A stretch of DNA of 64,000 bases from Cercis canadensis (Eukaryota > Streptophyta > Magnoliopsida > Fabales > Fabaceae): the NCBI GenBank assembly GCA_003255065.1, contig QAOA01002502.1, positions 144,934-208,933 on the forward strand. The letters run 5' to 3'. Below are positions 10,183 through 20,402 of this stretch, in pieces. Positions within the stretch are counted from its first letter, which is position 1. Each line of letters begins with the position of its first letter. A program made the position numbers and the translations under genes. The notes below the pieces were generated by a model. That model made no database searches, was not told the origin of the DNA, and worked only from the letters and a program-made list of their open reading frames with translations.

Positions 10183-11609
10183 TGATGAGCTGCCGAGGCT
10201 CCTCAAATTAATTAAGTTTAAGGTCGGTTACCTAAGCTATTTGCAGCAAAGGGCAGCCCTAAGTCGAACCTAAGGATTGTTCTATTTAGTGAATCATATT
10301 AAGAAGCATGTAAACAGAGGGGGTTTTGTTTGGTTTAAGTACTTGACAGAAATTAATTGTAAGTGGTAACCTAAAGGAAAACAACCAATCCAAGCCTTAA
10401 CTGATTCTGATTTTGATTCATCCTTGATTTCTAATGATCCATTCAATTATTAACCATGTTCTTGGCCTTTAAAACATATCAAGACGCCTCTCAATGTTCT
10501 ATGGATGTCCACTGGTTAAGCAACCAGAATTCGGATTCAACTAAGACTAAATGAATTAAGCAAACATTCAAGTCTAGTTTTACCTAAGTCCATGATCCAG
10601 CCAAGGTGATTAATCCATCCAAAAGCTCAGAAACATTAATCAACCATACAATCCTCTTTTATCACATGCAATTAAGCAATCACACATGAAGATCCAAATT
10701 CGAATTAAGCAATTCAAACAGAATATTTCAAAGGATTGAAAGAAGCAGATTAATCATTGAATGAATAACAACAACTCATAATCTCAAAACCAATAATCAG
10801 AACAGCCAAAACCTGGATTGATTGATGAATTAGCCCTCCATGAACAAGAGAAGCTAAGTTCTTACAAAATATCTAAGAGAAAACTTAAGAGCTAAGGAAA
10901 GACTAGAAAGCTGTCTAAAATATCTAAAACTTGATTATGAATTTCGGCTGCCCCCCTCTTGCTGATATAGACCTCCAATTTTACATGCACACCCAAATTG
11001 CCCTTAGGGCACACTTGTTCCCATGGGCCTTAGCTTCAATTGGGCTTTGGTTTGGGCCCATTTGGACTTGTCATGAGGAAGTTAGGCCCATTTAAGTGGC
11101 AGAAGGTGTCTGGAACCGTCAGCTAACTTGCACAGCAAATAAGACCATCTTCCACATAAAATATGGTGAACCGGTCTTCATATCAATTGAAGCTCTGTCT
11201 GTTAGCTTTCCAATGGTACCAGTTTCAGGTCCATATGACATCCACAACTCAAGTTATGACCCAAATACTGCATGTAGGTCAGGATCCTGCGACAGCATGT
11301 CTTCTCTGGCTTCCAGGCTGCATATGACCTTCTGGACGTCCGAATTAGCTTTGGAGCCCTGAAAGAAAGTTGTAGAAAAGTATCTTAGCTTTCCTACAAG
11401 GTATGACTTGAAATTTTTAGACATGTAGAAATCAAGATATGCATGAAACACAGAGACAGCATAAAATGCTCAGTATTACTGGAAATTGCAATTAGGCACA
11501 AATGGATCCAAAGTCATGAAATGAGGTCTAAGTCTATGCAATTCAGCCCAAAAGAGGTTTAAAAGACTAAGTATGAGGGATAACTATTGTATAAAAAATG
11601 TGTTCATCA
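10183..11609 (-). repeat. Right-hand LTR of A2 (LTR3), apparently mosaic
   Basis: Same ends as LTR1 and LTR2. The middle part (about 11090-11210) carries variants shared with LTR2 and the LTR of A (for example GGTGTCTGGAACCGTCAGCTAA). From about 11300 to the end it carries the variants of LTR1 (for example AAAAGTATCTTAGCTTTCC). The right flank is the same G sequence that flanks LTR1. Confidence 0.8.
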
Positions 11610-12683
11610 ATAGTCTCTCACAAGATAAAGATATGCTCTCAAATCCTTCAAGTGGTGTTTCTCTCCAATTCATCTTATCAAAATCATATTACCATAAACT
11701 TGTTCATCTTCTTAATCTTCATTTCCTATGTCACATGCACAACACAAATCAAAATGACTTTTATAAGGGTTGTAATGACCAAAGGAAAAAGAATTACAAT
11801 AATATATAAAAAAAAAAGGTTAAAACACCCAAGGAATCACAAGAGCATTGATTGTGGATAAATTCAAACAACTTATGCATCTTGACTTGGGCTTCAATTC
11901 ATTCTTACTTTTTCTAAAATAACTTATTCTTTTTCTCTTTTTTTTTTATATTTTTTTTTCATTTTCGTTTTTTTCAATTTTTTTTTTTTGTTAGACTTAA
12001 CCAATTAGCCACAACTTAATGCAACTTTGTAAGAATTCACTTTTCTTTTTTTATGATTCAATGCAATGCTCTTCAATTCCTAAAGATTGGGTAAGAACAT
12101 GGTTTTACACATAGGCTTGTAATGAACTACACATGAAGAAAATGTTAATTAGGCTCAAAAAGGGGTTAATCAATGGATAACATCAAAGAAAAAAAATGTC
12201 TTAATCACTTCTATGCATGCATATGCAATTGTAGCCTCAATTAAAAATTAGAACAAATTCTAGAGTGACAACTTTGATAGGTGAATACACAAAAGAAAGA
12301 ACATGATCAATGATATGGCTCAACTCCTCACGGCTACAAGAATACCAAAATCAATTCATCCAAATCAACTTTGTTGTCATATCACTTAAATTCAAGAAGC
12401 AAGATAATTATCCAATTATATTGTAGCAACTTAGAACCTAAATTGCTTAAAACTATACTCTTCATTTAATTGGAAGGAACCAAAAATAATTTAATTTTTT
12501 TTTACCTAGATTAAATAAAATAGCAGGAAATTAAATAGAAAATTGCAGCAAAATAGAGAACATAATTAACTAATCCATCCTCAACACTTAAATTTTGTAT
12601 TGTCCTCAATGCAAAACACATTGTGGATAGTAAATGTAGGACAATGAAATTAAAAGAGAAGAAAAAAGAGACAAAATGTGAAT
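11610..12683 (-). other. G 3' non-coding region (X2, proximal part)
   Basis: No gene. T-rich tracts lie at about 11935-11990, and the inverted-repeat motif TATTGTCCTCAATG is at 12598-12611 beside a CAACACTTAAATTTT segment. It corresponds to the region between integrase stop and 3' LTR in related elements. Confidence 0.65.
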
Positions 12684-15600
12684 TTAGGTCTCATAAATGA
12701 CATCATACAAATGCTTCTTCTCCACAATTTGCTCTTGAAAACCCTCATAAAAAGGCTTAAGCCGATGTCCGTTCACTGTAAAGGTCTTGTTAGTTGCCTC
12801 ATTTTTTTATCTCAACTACACTATAAAGAAAAACATAAGTAACCATAAAAGGACCTATTCATCTAGAACATAACTTACCGGGTATTAGTTTGAGACGGGA
12901 GTTGTAGAACAACACTTTTTGGTCAATGTAAAACTCTTTCCTCACCAGCATCTTATCATGCACAACCTTGGTTTTCTCTTTATAGATATGAGAGTTCTCA
13001 TAAGCTTCCAATCAGATTTCTTCAAGTTCTTGAAGTTGGAGCTTCCTTTGGAATTCGGCTTGGGCTAAGTCAATATTGCATTGTTTCACTGCCTAATATG
13101 TCTTATGCTTTATTTCCACTGGAAGGTGACATACTTTGCCAAAAACTATCCTATAAGGTGACATACCTATAGGGGTCTAATAGGTAGTCCTATGAGCCCA
13201 CAATGCATCATCTAAACGCATGCTCCAATTTTTTTATGTTTGGTTGGATTGTTTTCTCTAGAATCTGCTTTAACTCCCTATTTGACACATTGGCTTGACC
13301 ATTGTTTGTGGATGATAAAGAGTCGACACCTTATGCACCACACCATATTTTCTCAACAGAGCCTCCATATGCCTATTGCAGAAGTGAGAGCATTGGTCAT
13401 TAATGATTGCTCTTGGAATGCCAAACCTACAGAAAATGTAAGTGCTGACAAAATCTAAGACAACACAAGAATCATCAGTCCGAGTGGCTTTGGCCTCTAC
13501 TCATTTAGAAACATAATCTACAACTAAAAGAATGTACACAAAACCAAAAGAATTAGGAAAATGATCCATAAAATTAATATCCCAAAACATCAAATATCTC
13601 ACAAAACAGTAAAGTCTGTTGAGGCATCTCATTCCTACGGGAAATATTGCTTGTCCGTTGGCATTGTGCACAATGCTTACAAAAATTGTATGCATCATGA
13701 AACAAAGTAGGCTAATATAATCCAGAGTCAAACTTTTGTAGCAATGCGTTGAGGACCAAAATGACCGTCACATGCAGAGGTATGGTAGAATTGCAAGATA
13801 GACTCAAACTCATGTTCAGACACACACCGCCTAATGACTTAGTCACTTCACAATCTTCAAAGATAAGGATTATCCTACACATAATGCTTAGCTTCACTTT
13901 TAAACTTATCTACTTGATGCTTCTTAAAATACACAGGTAACTTAAATGCAACTAAGTAATTCACCAAATCAGCATATCAAGGATCCTTATCTTGCAGAAA
14001 GTCTCTTTAATGGGGAGGTGGTTCATGGCTAGTAGAATCCGGCTTAAATGATCCGCTACTAAGTTCTCTGCTCCGCTTTTATCTGTAATCTCAATGTCAA
14101 ATTCTTGCAAGAGCAGCATCCACTTAATGAGCCTAGCCTTCCCTTTTGGCTTTTTAAGCAAGTACTTTAAAGCTGCATGGTCAAAAAAGGCAATCACTTT
14201 AGAACCAAGTAAATAAGTACAAAATTTATCTAAAGCAAAAACAATAGCTAAAAGCTCTTTCTCAGTGGTAGTATAATTAGCTTGGGCATCATTCAAAGTG
14301 CGAGAGACATAGGAGATCACATGTGATAGCTTGTCCACTTTCTGTGAAAAGACAGCACCTACTGCACAATTTGAAGCCTCACACATCAGCTCAAAATGAA
14401 ACTTCCAATTAGGTGGTTGGATGATGGGAGGGGAGGTAAGACTCTGCTTCAACTAATCAAAGGTTGCTTTGCACTGCTTATCAAAATCGAACTCCACTTC
14501 CTTTTGGAGAAGTTTAGACAATGGGAGAGCAATTTTGGTGAAATCCTTGATGAATCGTCTATAGAACCTTGCATGACCAAGAAAAGAACGCACAGTTCTC
14601 ATACAAGTGGGGTAGGGTAAAAATGCAATAACATTAATCCTAACCTTATCCACTTCAATTCTCTTGCTAGAAACTACATGCCCTAAGACTATGTTTTGTT
14701 CTACTATGAAATGACATTTCTCAAAATTAAGAAGAAGGTTAGTCTTAATGCACCTATCAAGCACTTTAGCAAGGTTGTCCAAACATTCATCAAAGGAGGA
14801 GCCATAAACAGTAAAATCATCCATAAATACCTCAATGCAGTGTTCTAAGAAATTAGAAAAAATATTTACCATACACTGCTAGAATGTACATAAGGCATTA
14901 CAAATGGATAGGTGAAAGTAGTCTTCTCCTGATCCTTTAGAGCTATGTGAATCTGAAAGTAGCCTGAGAAACCATTTAGGAACCAATAATGGGACATCCC
15001 TGCTAACCTCTCTAGCATTTGATCAATGAATATCCAAGGGAAATGATCCTTCCTAGTTGTTTGGTTAAGTTTTTTTGTAATCAATGCAGACTCGCTAACT
15101 GTTCTGCATTCTAGTGGGAATCAACTCATTCTTCTCATTGGCTACTACAATTATGTCAGTCTTCTTGGTAACCACTTATGTTGGACTCACTCACTTGCTG
15201 TCTGAGATAGGATAAATAATACCAGCTGATAACAACTTGCTCACTTTTGCTTTACCACATCTAGAATCAAATGGTTAAGTCTCCTTTGGAGTTGCCTCAT
15301 TGGTTTAGCTTATTCTTCCAATAAAATCTGGTGCATGCAGGTGGAGGGACTAGTATCAAGAGTGTCTACAAGTGTCCAGCCTATTGCTTTCTTACACTGC
15401 TTCAAAATTTGCAATAACTTCTCTTCATGTTCGGGTTGCAAATGTTTGGCTATGATTACTGGCAGCTTCTCTTCTTCTTCTAGAAAGACATACTTGAGGT
15501 GGTCAGTAACAGTTTCAGCTCTAGTGTAAGTGGGTGCTATATAGAATGGACTAATTTGGTTGGAGAAACCAAATTCGTTGTTTTAATCTTAGTAACACTT

Positions 15601-16791
15601 GCATCTCTGCACTATTCTCCAAAACAGTCTCATCATATCTCAACAATTCAGAAGAGGAGGATTCAGAAAATTCAAAAATCTCAGAGTACTCAGAGTGTGT
15701 AACAATTGCAGTATTTTCCATGTATTCAAAAATTTCAGAATATGCAGCACACATTCCATCGCAATCATCACATTCATAACACTCTAAAGTATCTAAAAGT
15801 CCTAGTATGTCAAGATATTCAGCTACCATATCAACATGCACATCATCAACTAGCAAGTCTATCATATCTAATTGAAAAACTGATTGTTCTTCCAAATGAT
15901 GTTTTATGGCATCAAACAAGTTAAAACGAACCATGGTATCACCAAATTCCATGGAAAGGATACCAACATGCACATCAATTATTATTTTGACAGTTTTTAG
16001 GAAGAGTCTACCTAAAATTAATGGGGCATGTTCAAATGTAAACTCATCTTTCATATTTAACACATAAAAATTTGCTAGAAAAATTAAATCATTTACCCTA
16101 ATCAGGACATCCTCGAGAACTTCTGCAAGATAAGTTGTACTTATATTTGTAAGCTGAATGACCACTCTAGTAGGCTTTAATTCTCTAACCTACAAGGATA
16201 AATAAATTGACTTAGGCATCACATTAATTGAAGCACCCAAATCTAGCATGACATTTGTGAACTATCTATCTCCAATGGTGCAGGGAATGGTGAACATCCC
16301 AAGATCCTTGCACTTAGATGACATGTTAGGTTGGATCATAGCTGACACGTTTTTTCACATGCTTACTTTCTCATTACCCTTTAATCTCCTCTTGTAGTTA
16401 CACAATTCTTTCAGAAACTTGACATACTTGAGAAAATGTTTGATTGCTTCCAAGAGGGGTATATTGACTTCCACATTCCTAAAAGTTTCCATGATCTCTC
16501 TATTTAACTTAGCCTCAACAATCTTCTTGGACTATGTAACTCTATTCGGAAAGGGAAGAGGAATATTGGGGGGTTGAGTTATCTGCTTGGTTTTGAAGGG
16601 AGGAATGCTTTTGTTTTGGGACGGATTTTTGGGCTCTAGGGTTTGGATTTTTTTCTTAGCTGGGATTTTGGACTGTAGAGGGCTGGCTAGGTTCTGGAAT
16701 ACTCACTTCCTTGCCACTGCGCAAGGTTATGACACTCACATTGCTTCTCGGATTGACAACTGTTTGGGAGGGCAAATTACTAGAACCTTGA
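12684..16791 (-). pseudogene. pol and gag C-terminus of element G (decayed)
   Basis: Reading right to left: Gag C-terminal linker (about 16790-16500), aspartic protease with a DLGAS active-site motif near 16240, linker with an acidic region (15551-16165), RT (palm segment 14866-15084, then FMDDF catalytic motif in 14453-14872), RNase H (13961-14452, with LMCEAS where others have LMCDAS, plus TTEKELL and ADHLSR) and integrase (about 12684-13900) ending at 12684. Many stops and small frameshifts split these into short frames. It cannot make an active polyprotein. The RNase H change at the first catalytic Asp (D to E) fits decay. Confidence 0.85.
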
Positions 16792-16836
16792 GGGTCTGTT
16801 TGGAAGTTTTTTTAGAGGGGAGAGGAGAGGAATAAA
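16789..16836. repeat. Left TSD and TIR of F; TSD of C
   Basis: TGA at 16789-16791, then about 40 bp of F including its TIR. The last five bases ATAAA (16832-16836) are the target duplication of C and recur at 46492-46496. Confidence 0.85.
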
Positions 16837-17596
16837 TGATGTGTTCTTGTCAGCCGAAGGATCGGAACAGAGTGTCTGGATACTAAACAGTGAGATGACC
16901 TTAGTTTTCTCAATAGGGCGAACCCTTAACAAGGAAGGGTCCTTGGTAAGTTCAAGTTCTTTGCCCAAGAACAACAGGGAAGCTCTCAATTCAGAAAAAC
17001 TCAAAAATTCAATAACTGAATATTATTAATCTCAAAGTTGTTTGCAAAGACATAAACGAATTCCTAATATAGGAATTCAGCTAGGAGACTAAACCTAATT
17101 GAAGCTAAGAATGATAACAAACCCTACATCTAATATACATCCGGCCCACAAACTTAAAGGCTCAAAATAATGACTTAACTAAAACTAATTAAATAAGACA
17201 TAGTTTTTGGCCCAAGGCCCAAAATAAAAACATTAACAAATTTGGCCTAAAACGAATAACAAGATAAGGCCCATGATGCATCTCTAGACTATGCAAATCG
17301 GTCTCATTAATTCCTAAGTTAATGCCCAAACTTGATCTTCAAGTTTCCTCCAAAACAAGCTCCAAATTTGGGCTCCAAGCTCGTCCACGCGCACCTTTTA
17401 CAAGAGACAGATAAATGATCAATCTCAACTCTGAACTTGGCCTAGCTGCTCTCTCCTTGGTATGCACCTCTTGGACTAGGCTCAACAACACCTCTTTCAC
17501 ATGCTTAGCCCTGTTCTAGTCATTGGGCCTCCAACTCCAAGCAAGGGATCATGAACACGCCTAGGATTAGGGCGTGTAGCAAGCTGGTTCATATCA
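16837..17596 (-). repeat. 3' LTR of C
   Basis: 760 bp, from TGATGTGTTC to GGTTCATATCA. The second part (17041-17596) matches the remnant at 45938-46491. A minus-strand polypurine tract (GAGGAAGAAGGGAA) abuts its right end at 17597-17610. Confidence 0.85.
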
Positions 17597-18947
17597 TTCC
17601 CTTCTTCCTCGGAAGGATTTTTTCTCGAATCTAAATCATCACCTACATCAAGCAAAGTTAAGTCAACAACATTAAAAGTAGTACTAACATTGCCATACTC
17701 ACCAGGAAGATTAATTTTGTATGCATTGTTATTAATCCGCTTAAGGACTTCAAACAACCCATCTCCTCGAGGGTGCAACTTTGATTTCCTTTGAGTAGGA
17801 AATCATCCTTTCCTAAGGTGTACCTAAACCCAATCACCTCTAGTTCAGCCCTTGTTGGCTTGTCTAGCATACTGCTCATTCTTCTTTTCAATATTAGCCC
17901 AAACTTTAGAATGCAAGTCTCTAACAAAATCTGTCTTTTGCTTACCATCAAGATTAGAAAACTTATTAGTAGGCAAAAGTAAAATATCCAAGGATTTTTT
18001 AACACCAAAGTGCCCCATTAGTCCATCACCATGCGTCTGTCTAATAAGCAAATCATGTGAACATGCATGCATACATAATTTATCTTTCTTAACCAGGACC
18101 CATCATACCTATAATAATCACCACTAGCATACTTAGCACAAGCAATTCATAGTTGACTAGAATCAAAATCAAACTCATACAAGTCCTTTATAAGCTCAAA
18201 ACCTAATAGCTTAGAATGCAAAGAAGTAATTAAATTATACCTTCTAGACAAGGCATTAGTAATGATAATCGATCCGGGAACAAAGTCAATCTGGTGCTCT
18301 ATGCCCCTCAAAGGAGGCAAGTCATGTGGTATCTCTTTAGGAAAAATATCAGCAAATTCTTGCATCAAAGAAACAACCACATTAGGCAAAGAAAGGTTTA
18401 GAGAGTTAGTAAAATAAATTTCCTTGTACATAAGTACAAGAAGGTTGGGCATAGACAACAAAACACTCTGCACCTCACTATTTTGTGCAAAAGCACTCAC
18501 TTTTGGTCTTCTTTCACTCTCGGCCATACTCTTTTTGCTTTTTCTCTCAGTTTCTTTTCTCTCTTTTGCTTTCTCTTTTCCTCTTTTCCTCTCGGCCTCT
18601 TTTTCTTTCTCAACCTTTTTTTCTTTTGCTTCTTTCTCTTTTCTCTCTTTACATTCTTTTGTAATCTTTGCTTGATCCACATATGCAAGAGTAGGTTTTA
18701 AGGGTTTCAACAAAGTGACTTTGTTATTCTTATAGATGGTGTAAGTGTTGTTGTAACCATCATACTTTACTCTCCTATCAAACTGTCATGGTCGCCCCAA
18801 CAAGATGTGACAAGCATGCATGGGCACCACATCACAAAGTACTTCATCTATAAAAGCATTAAAAGCAAACGCAATCCGAACCTACTTGTTTACCCATAGA
18901 TCTCCTTTATCATTCAACCAACTTAGCCTATAAGGCGTGTGGTGTGG
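17497..18947 (-). pseudogene. C polyprotein, C-terminal part with internal deletions
   Basis: Reading right to left: the protease C-terminal part with the PMHACHILLGRPW-type motif (18780-18947, completing the protease begun at 39571), a Lys/Glu-rich low-complexity linker (about 18510-18690), the RT N-terminus (ADIFPKEIPHDLPPLRGIEH, about 18290-18345), then an abrupt jump to the end of RNase H (ALSRRY) and on to an integrase zinc-finger region (MGHFGVKKSLDIL). A second jump leads to the integrase C-terminal part (NIEKKNEQYARQANKG) and GPMTR tail. The RT catalytic core and integrase DDE core are absent. The last frame crosses the polypurine tract and stops at 17497 inside the LTR. C was non-autonomous or decayed before B arrived, because these deletions lie outside B. 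Confidence 0.8.
18943..18947. repeat. Left TSD of B (TGTGG)
   Basis: TGTGG directly precedes the B LTR here and directly follows the B LTR at 39571-39575. Joining the two flanks gives continuous C protease coding sense. Confidence 0.9.
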
Positions 18948-19819
18948 TGTTACGTAAAATATGAATGCAAGTGTATGTGCTGTAATTAAGTAATAAAGAA
19001 GTGAGATTAAGTATCGTATCGGGGAGACTATGGCTACTAAGTACCAAAATTATGCGTATTCTAATTTTATCTAGACAATTGATAGGTGAATTTTGATGAT
19101 AATTGAATGCAGAATTGTAAACAAAGAACAATCACTTATAAAAATGAGTAATAATATGGTGAGAAAGTATCTAGGATGTCGATTTCACTGTAGTTAATCC
19201 GAATATTTATTCCTAATTCATTAACCAACAACAATTTTCCTAATTGCTAGCCAAGAACCCTAAGTAATTTATTAGTTTTTCCCAAGGTCAAACAAATATA
19301 TTCTCAAACTATGAATTCACTATATTCCTATATGAATTGCGAATAATCTCAGAATTCAATTGCTCTATGGTTCTTTTTAATGGCTACATAAACCATAATG
19401 GTATATTCCTATCCCTTATGTAATTTATGTTCTTAATCCCTATGGTCCTCAATCAAAACTAACTTTCCAGTATTATTGTAATCACCTACTCATCTATATT
19501 GATGGCCAGTCAAACAGAAGCATTAAGGATGGAGATCAAGAAGTCAATTTAAAAAGATGGTCCTTTGATTAATTCATTAGAAATTACAATCCATCATAAA
19601 CTAGGCTACATCTCCATCCTAGATGGTGGAATTAGTTCATGATAATTGCAGAAAATAACATTACACACAGATTAGACATCAATAACAAGAAAGAGATGAA
19701 GAATTGAACTATGGAAGGTGACGATTCGATGTCGAAAGTCTCAGTCTTCAAGCTTGAATCCTCTTCTCTTCTTGCCTCTTCTCTAAAAAGTGTGGAACCC
19801 TAAATTAGACTTTAAGAGT

Positions 19820-19831
19820 CCTATTTATAGG
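19820..19831 (-). promoter_or_regulatory. Putative TATA box in B 3' LTR
   Basis: CCTATTTATAGG, read on minus as CCTATAAATAGG, is conserved in all three LTR copies (also 29559-29570 and 38983-38994). It lies about 100 bp downstream, in the minus sense, of the GC-rich repeat array, a plausible U3 promoter position. No expression evidence is available. Confidence 0.55.
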
Positions 19832-19939
19832 TCCTAGGAAGTTTAGGAAGAAAATGAATTAAAATAAAATAGGATTCCTAGTGAAATTAGGAAGCTTAGA
19901 GGTCAAATCACGAGTTGACCGCTGGGGGGCTGCAGCCTT

Positions 19940-20192
19940 GGGTTTGGGCATTGCGGCGCCTTTCTTTCTGGATTTCTGTCTCTGCTTACTGAAGCTAAGG
20001 CGCTGTGGCACCTAGTGTAGGGCGCTATGGCGCCCTCCTTTTCTCGTGCTAGGGTGCTACGACGCCCTTCTCTCTGTCTTTAGTTTGCTGGTTCCTGAAC
20101 ATAAGGTGCTGTGGCGCCCTCCTTCCTAAAATCTGGCTAGTTACGCATTGGGGCGCTGTGGCGCCCTGAGTGGGGGCTGCGATGCCCAAGTC
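19940..20192. repeat. GC-rich hairpin repeat array in B 3' LTR (decayed)
   Basis: Seven or eight degenerate units related to GGGCGCTGTGGCGCCC, each able to form a stem of about 6 bp (GGGCGC/GCGCCC) with a TGYG loop. Units are spaced by 15-40 bp of unrelated sequence, so this is not a simple tandem repeat. Confidence 0.8.
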
Positions 20193-20387
20193 CTACCTTC
20201 AATTCCAACTTGCATGATTTTCCTTCTTTCTTGCACCGAATTTGCTCCGAAATGGGTTCCAAGGTTCCTAAAACATACACCTACAAGAAGGAAACTTAAA
20301 TTGTGAAAACCTATCCTAAGATACTCAAGAGTAGATAAAAATCAAGCAAGAACAATACGAGATAAGCGGTATAAAACCGGCTTATCA

Positions 20388-20402
20388 AATACCCCCAAAC
20401 TT
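20388..20402 (-). promoter_or_regulatory. Polypurine tract of B
   Basis: Minus strand reads AAGTTTGGGGGTATT immediately before LTR start TGATAAGC. Confidence 0.85.

Larger units (their letters stand above)
5246..11609 (-). mobile_element. Athila-type deletion derivative A2
   Basis: A 6.4-kb element with an LTR at each end, a primer site at its right and a polypurine tract at its left, so it is oriented minus. The interior lacks the N-terminal gag, protease, most of RT and RNase H, and most of integrase. Short scraps remain at 8270-8403: an integrase C-terminal piece, then bits matching RT/RNase H of A. The one long ORF is at 8611-9714. It cannot be autonomous; if mobile it would use proteins from A-like elements. 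Its two LTRs differ noticeably, because the right one appears to be a recombinant (see findings). Confidence 0.85.
18948..20387 (-). repeat. 3' LTR of B
   Basis: 1,440 bp, TGTTACG to CTTATCA. It differs from the other two copies at several percent of sites by eye, many being CG to TG or CA changes in its GC-rich array, so it is long-resident. Confidence 0.9.

Noticed and set aside
18424-18701. Plus-strand frames rich in Phe, Leu and Ser, looking like membrane proteins
   Set aside because: They are the antisense of the Lys/Glu-rich linker of the C polyprotein.
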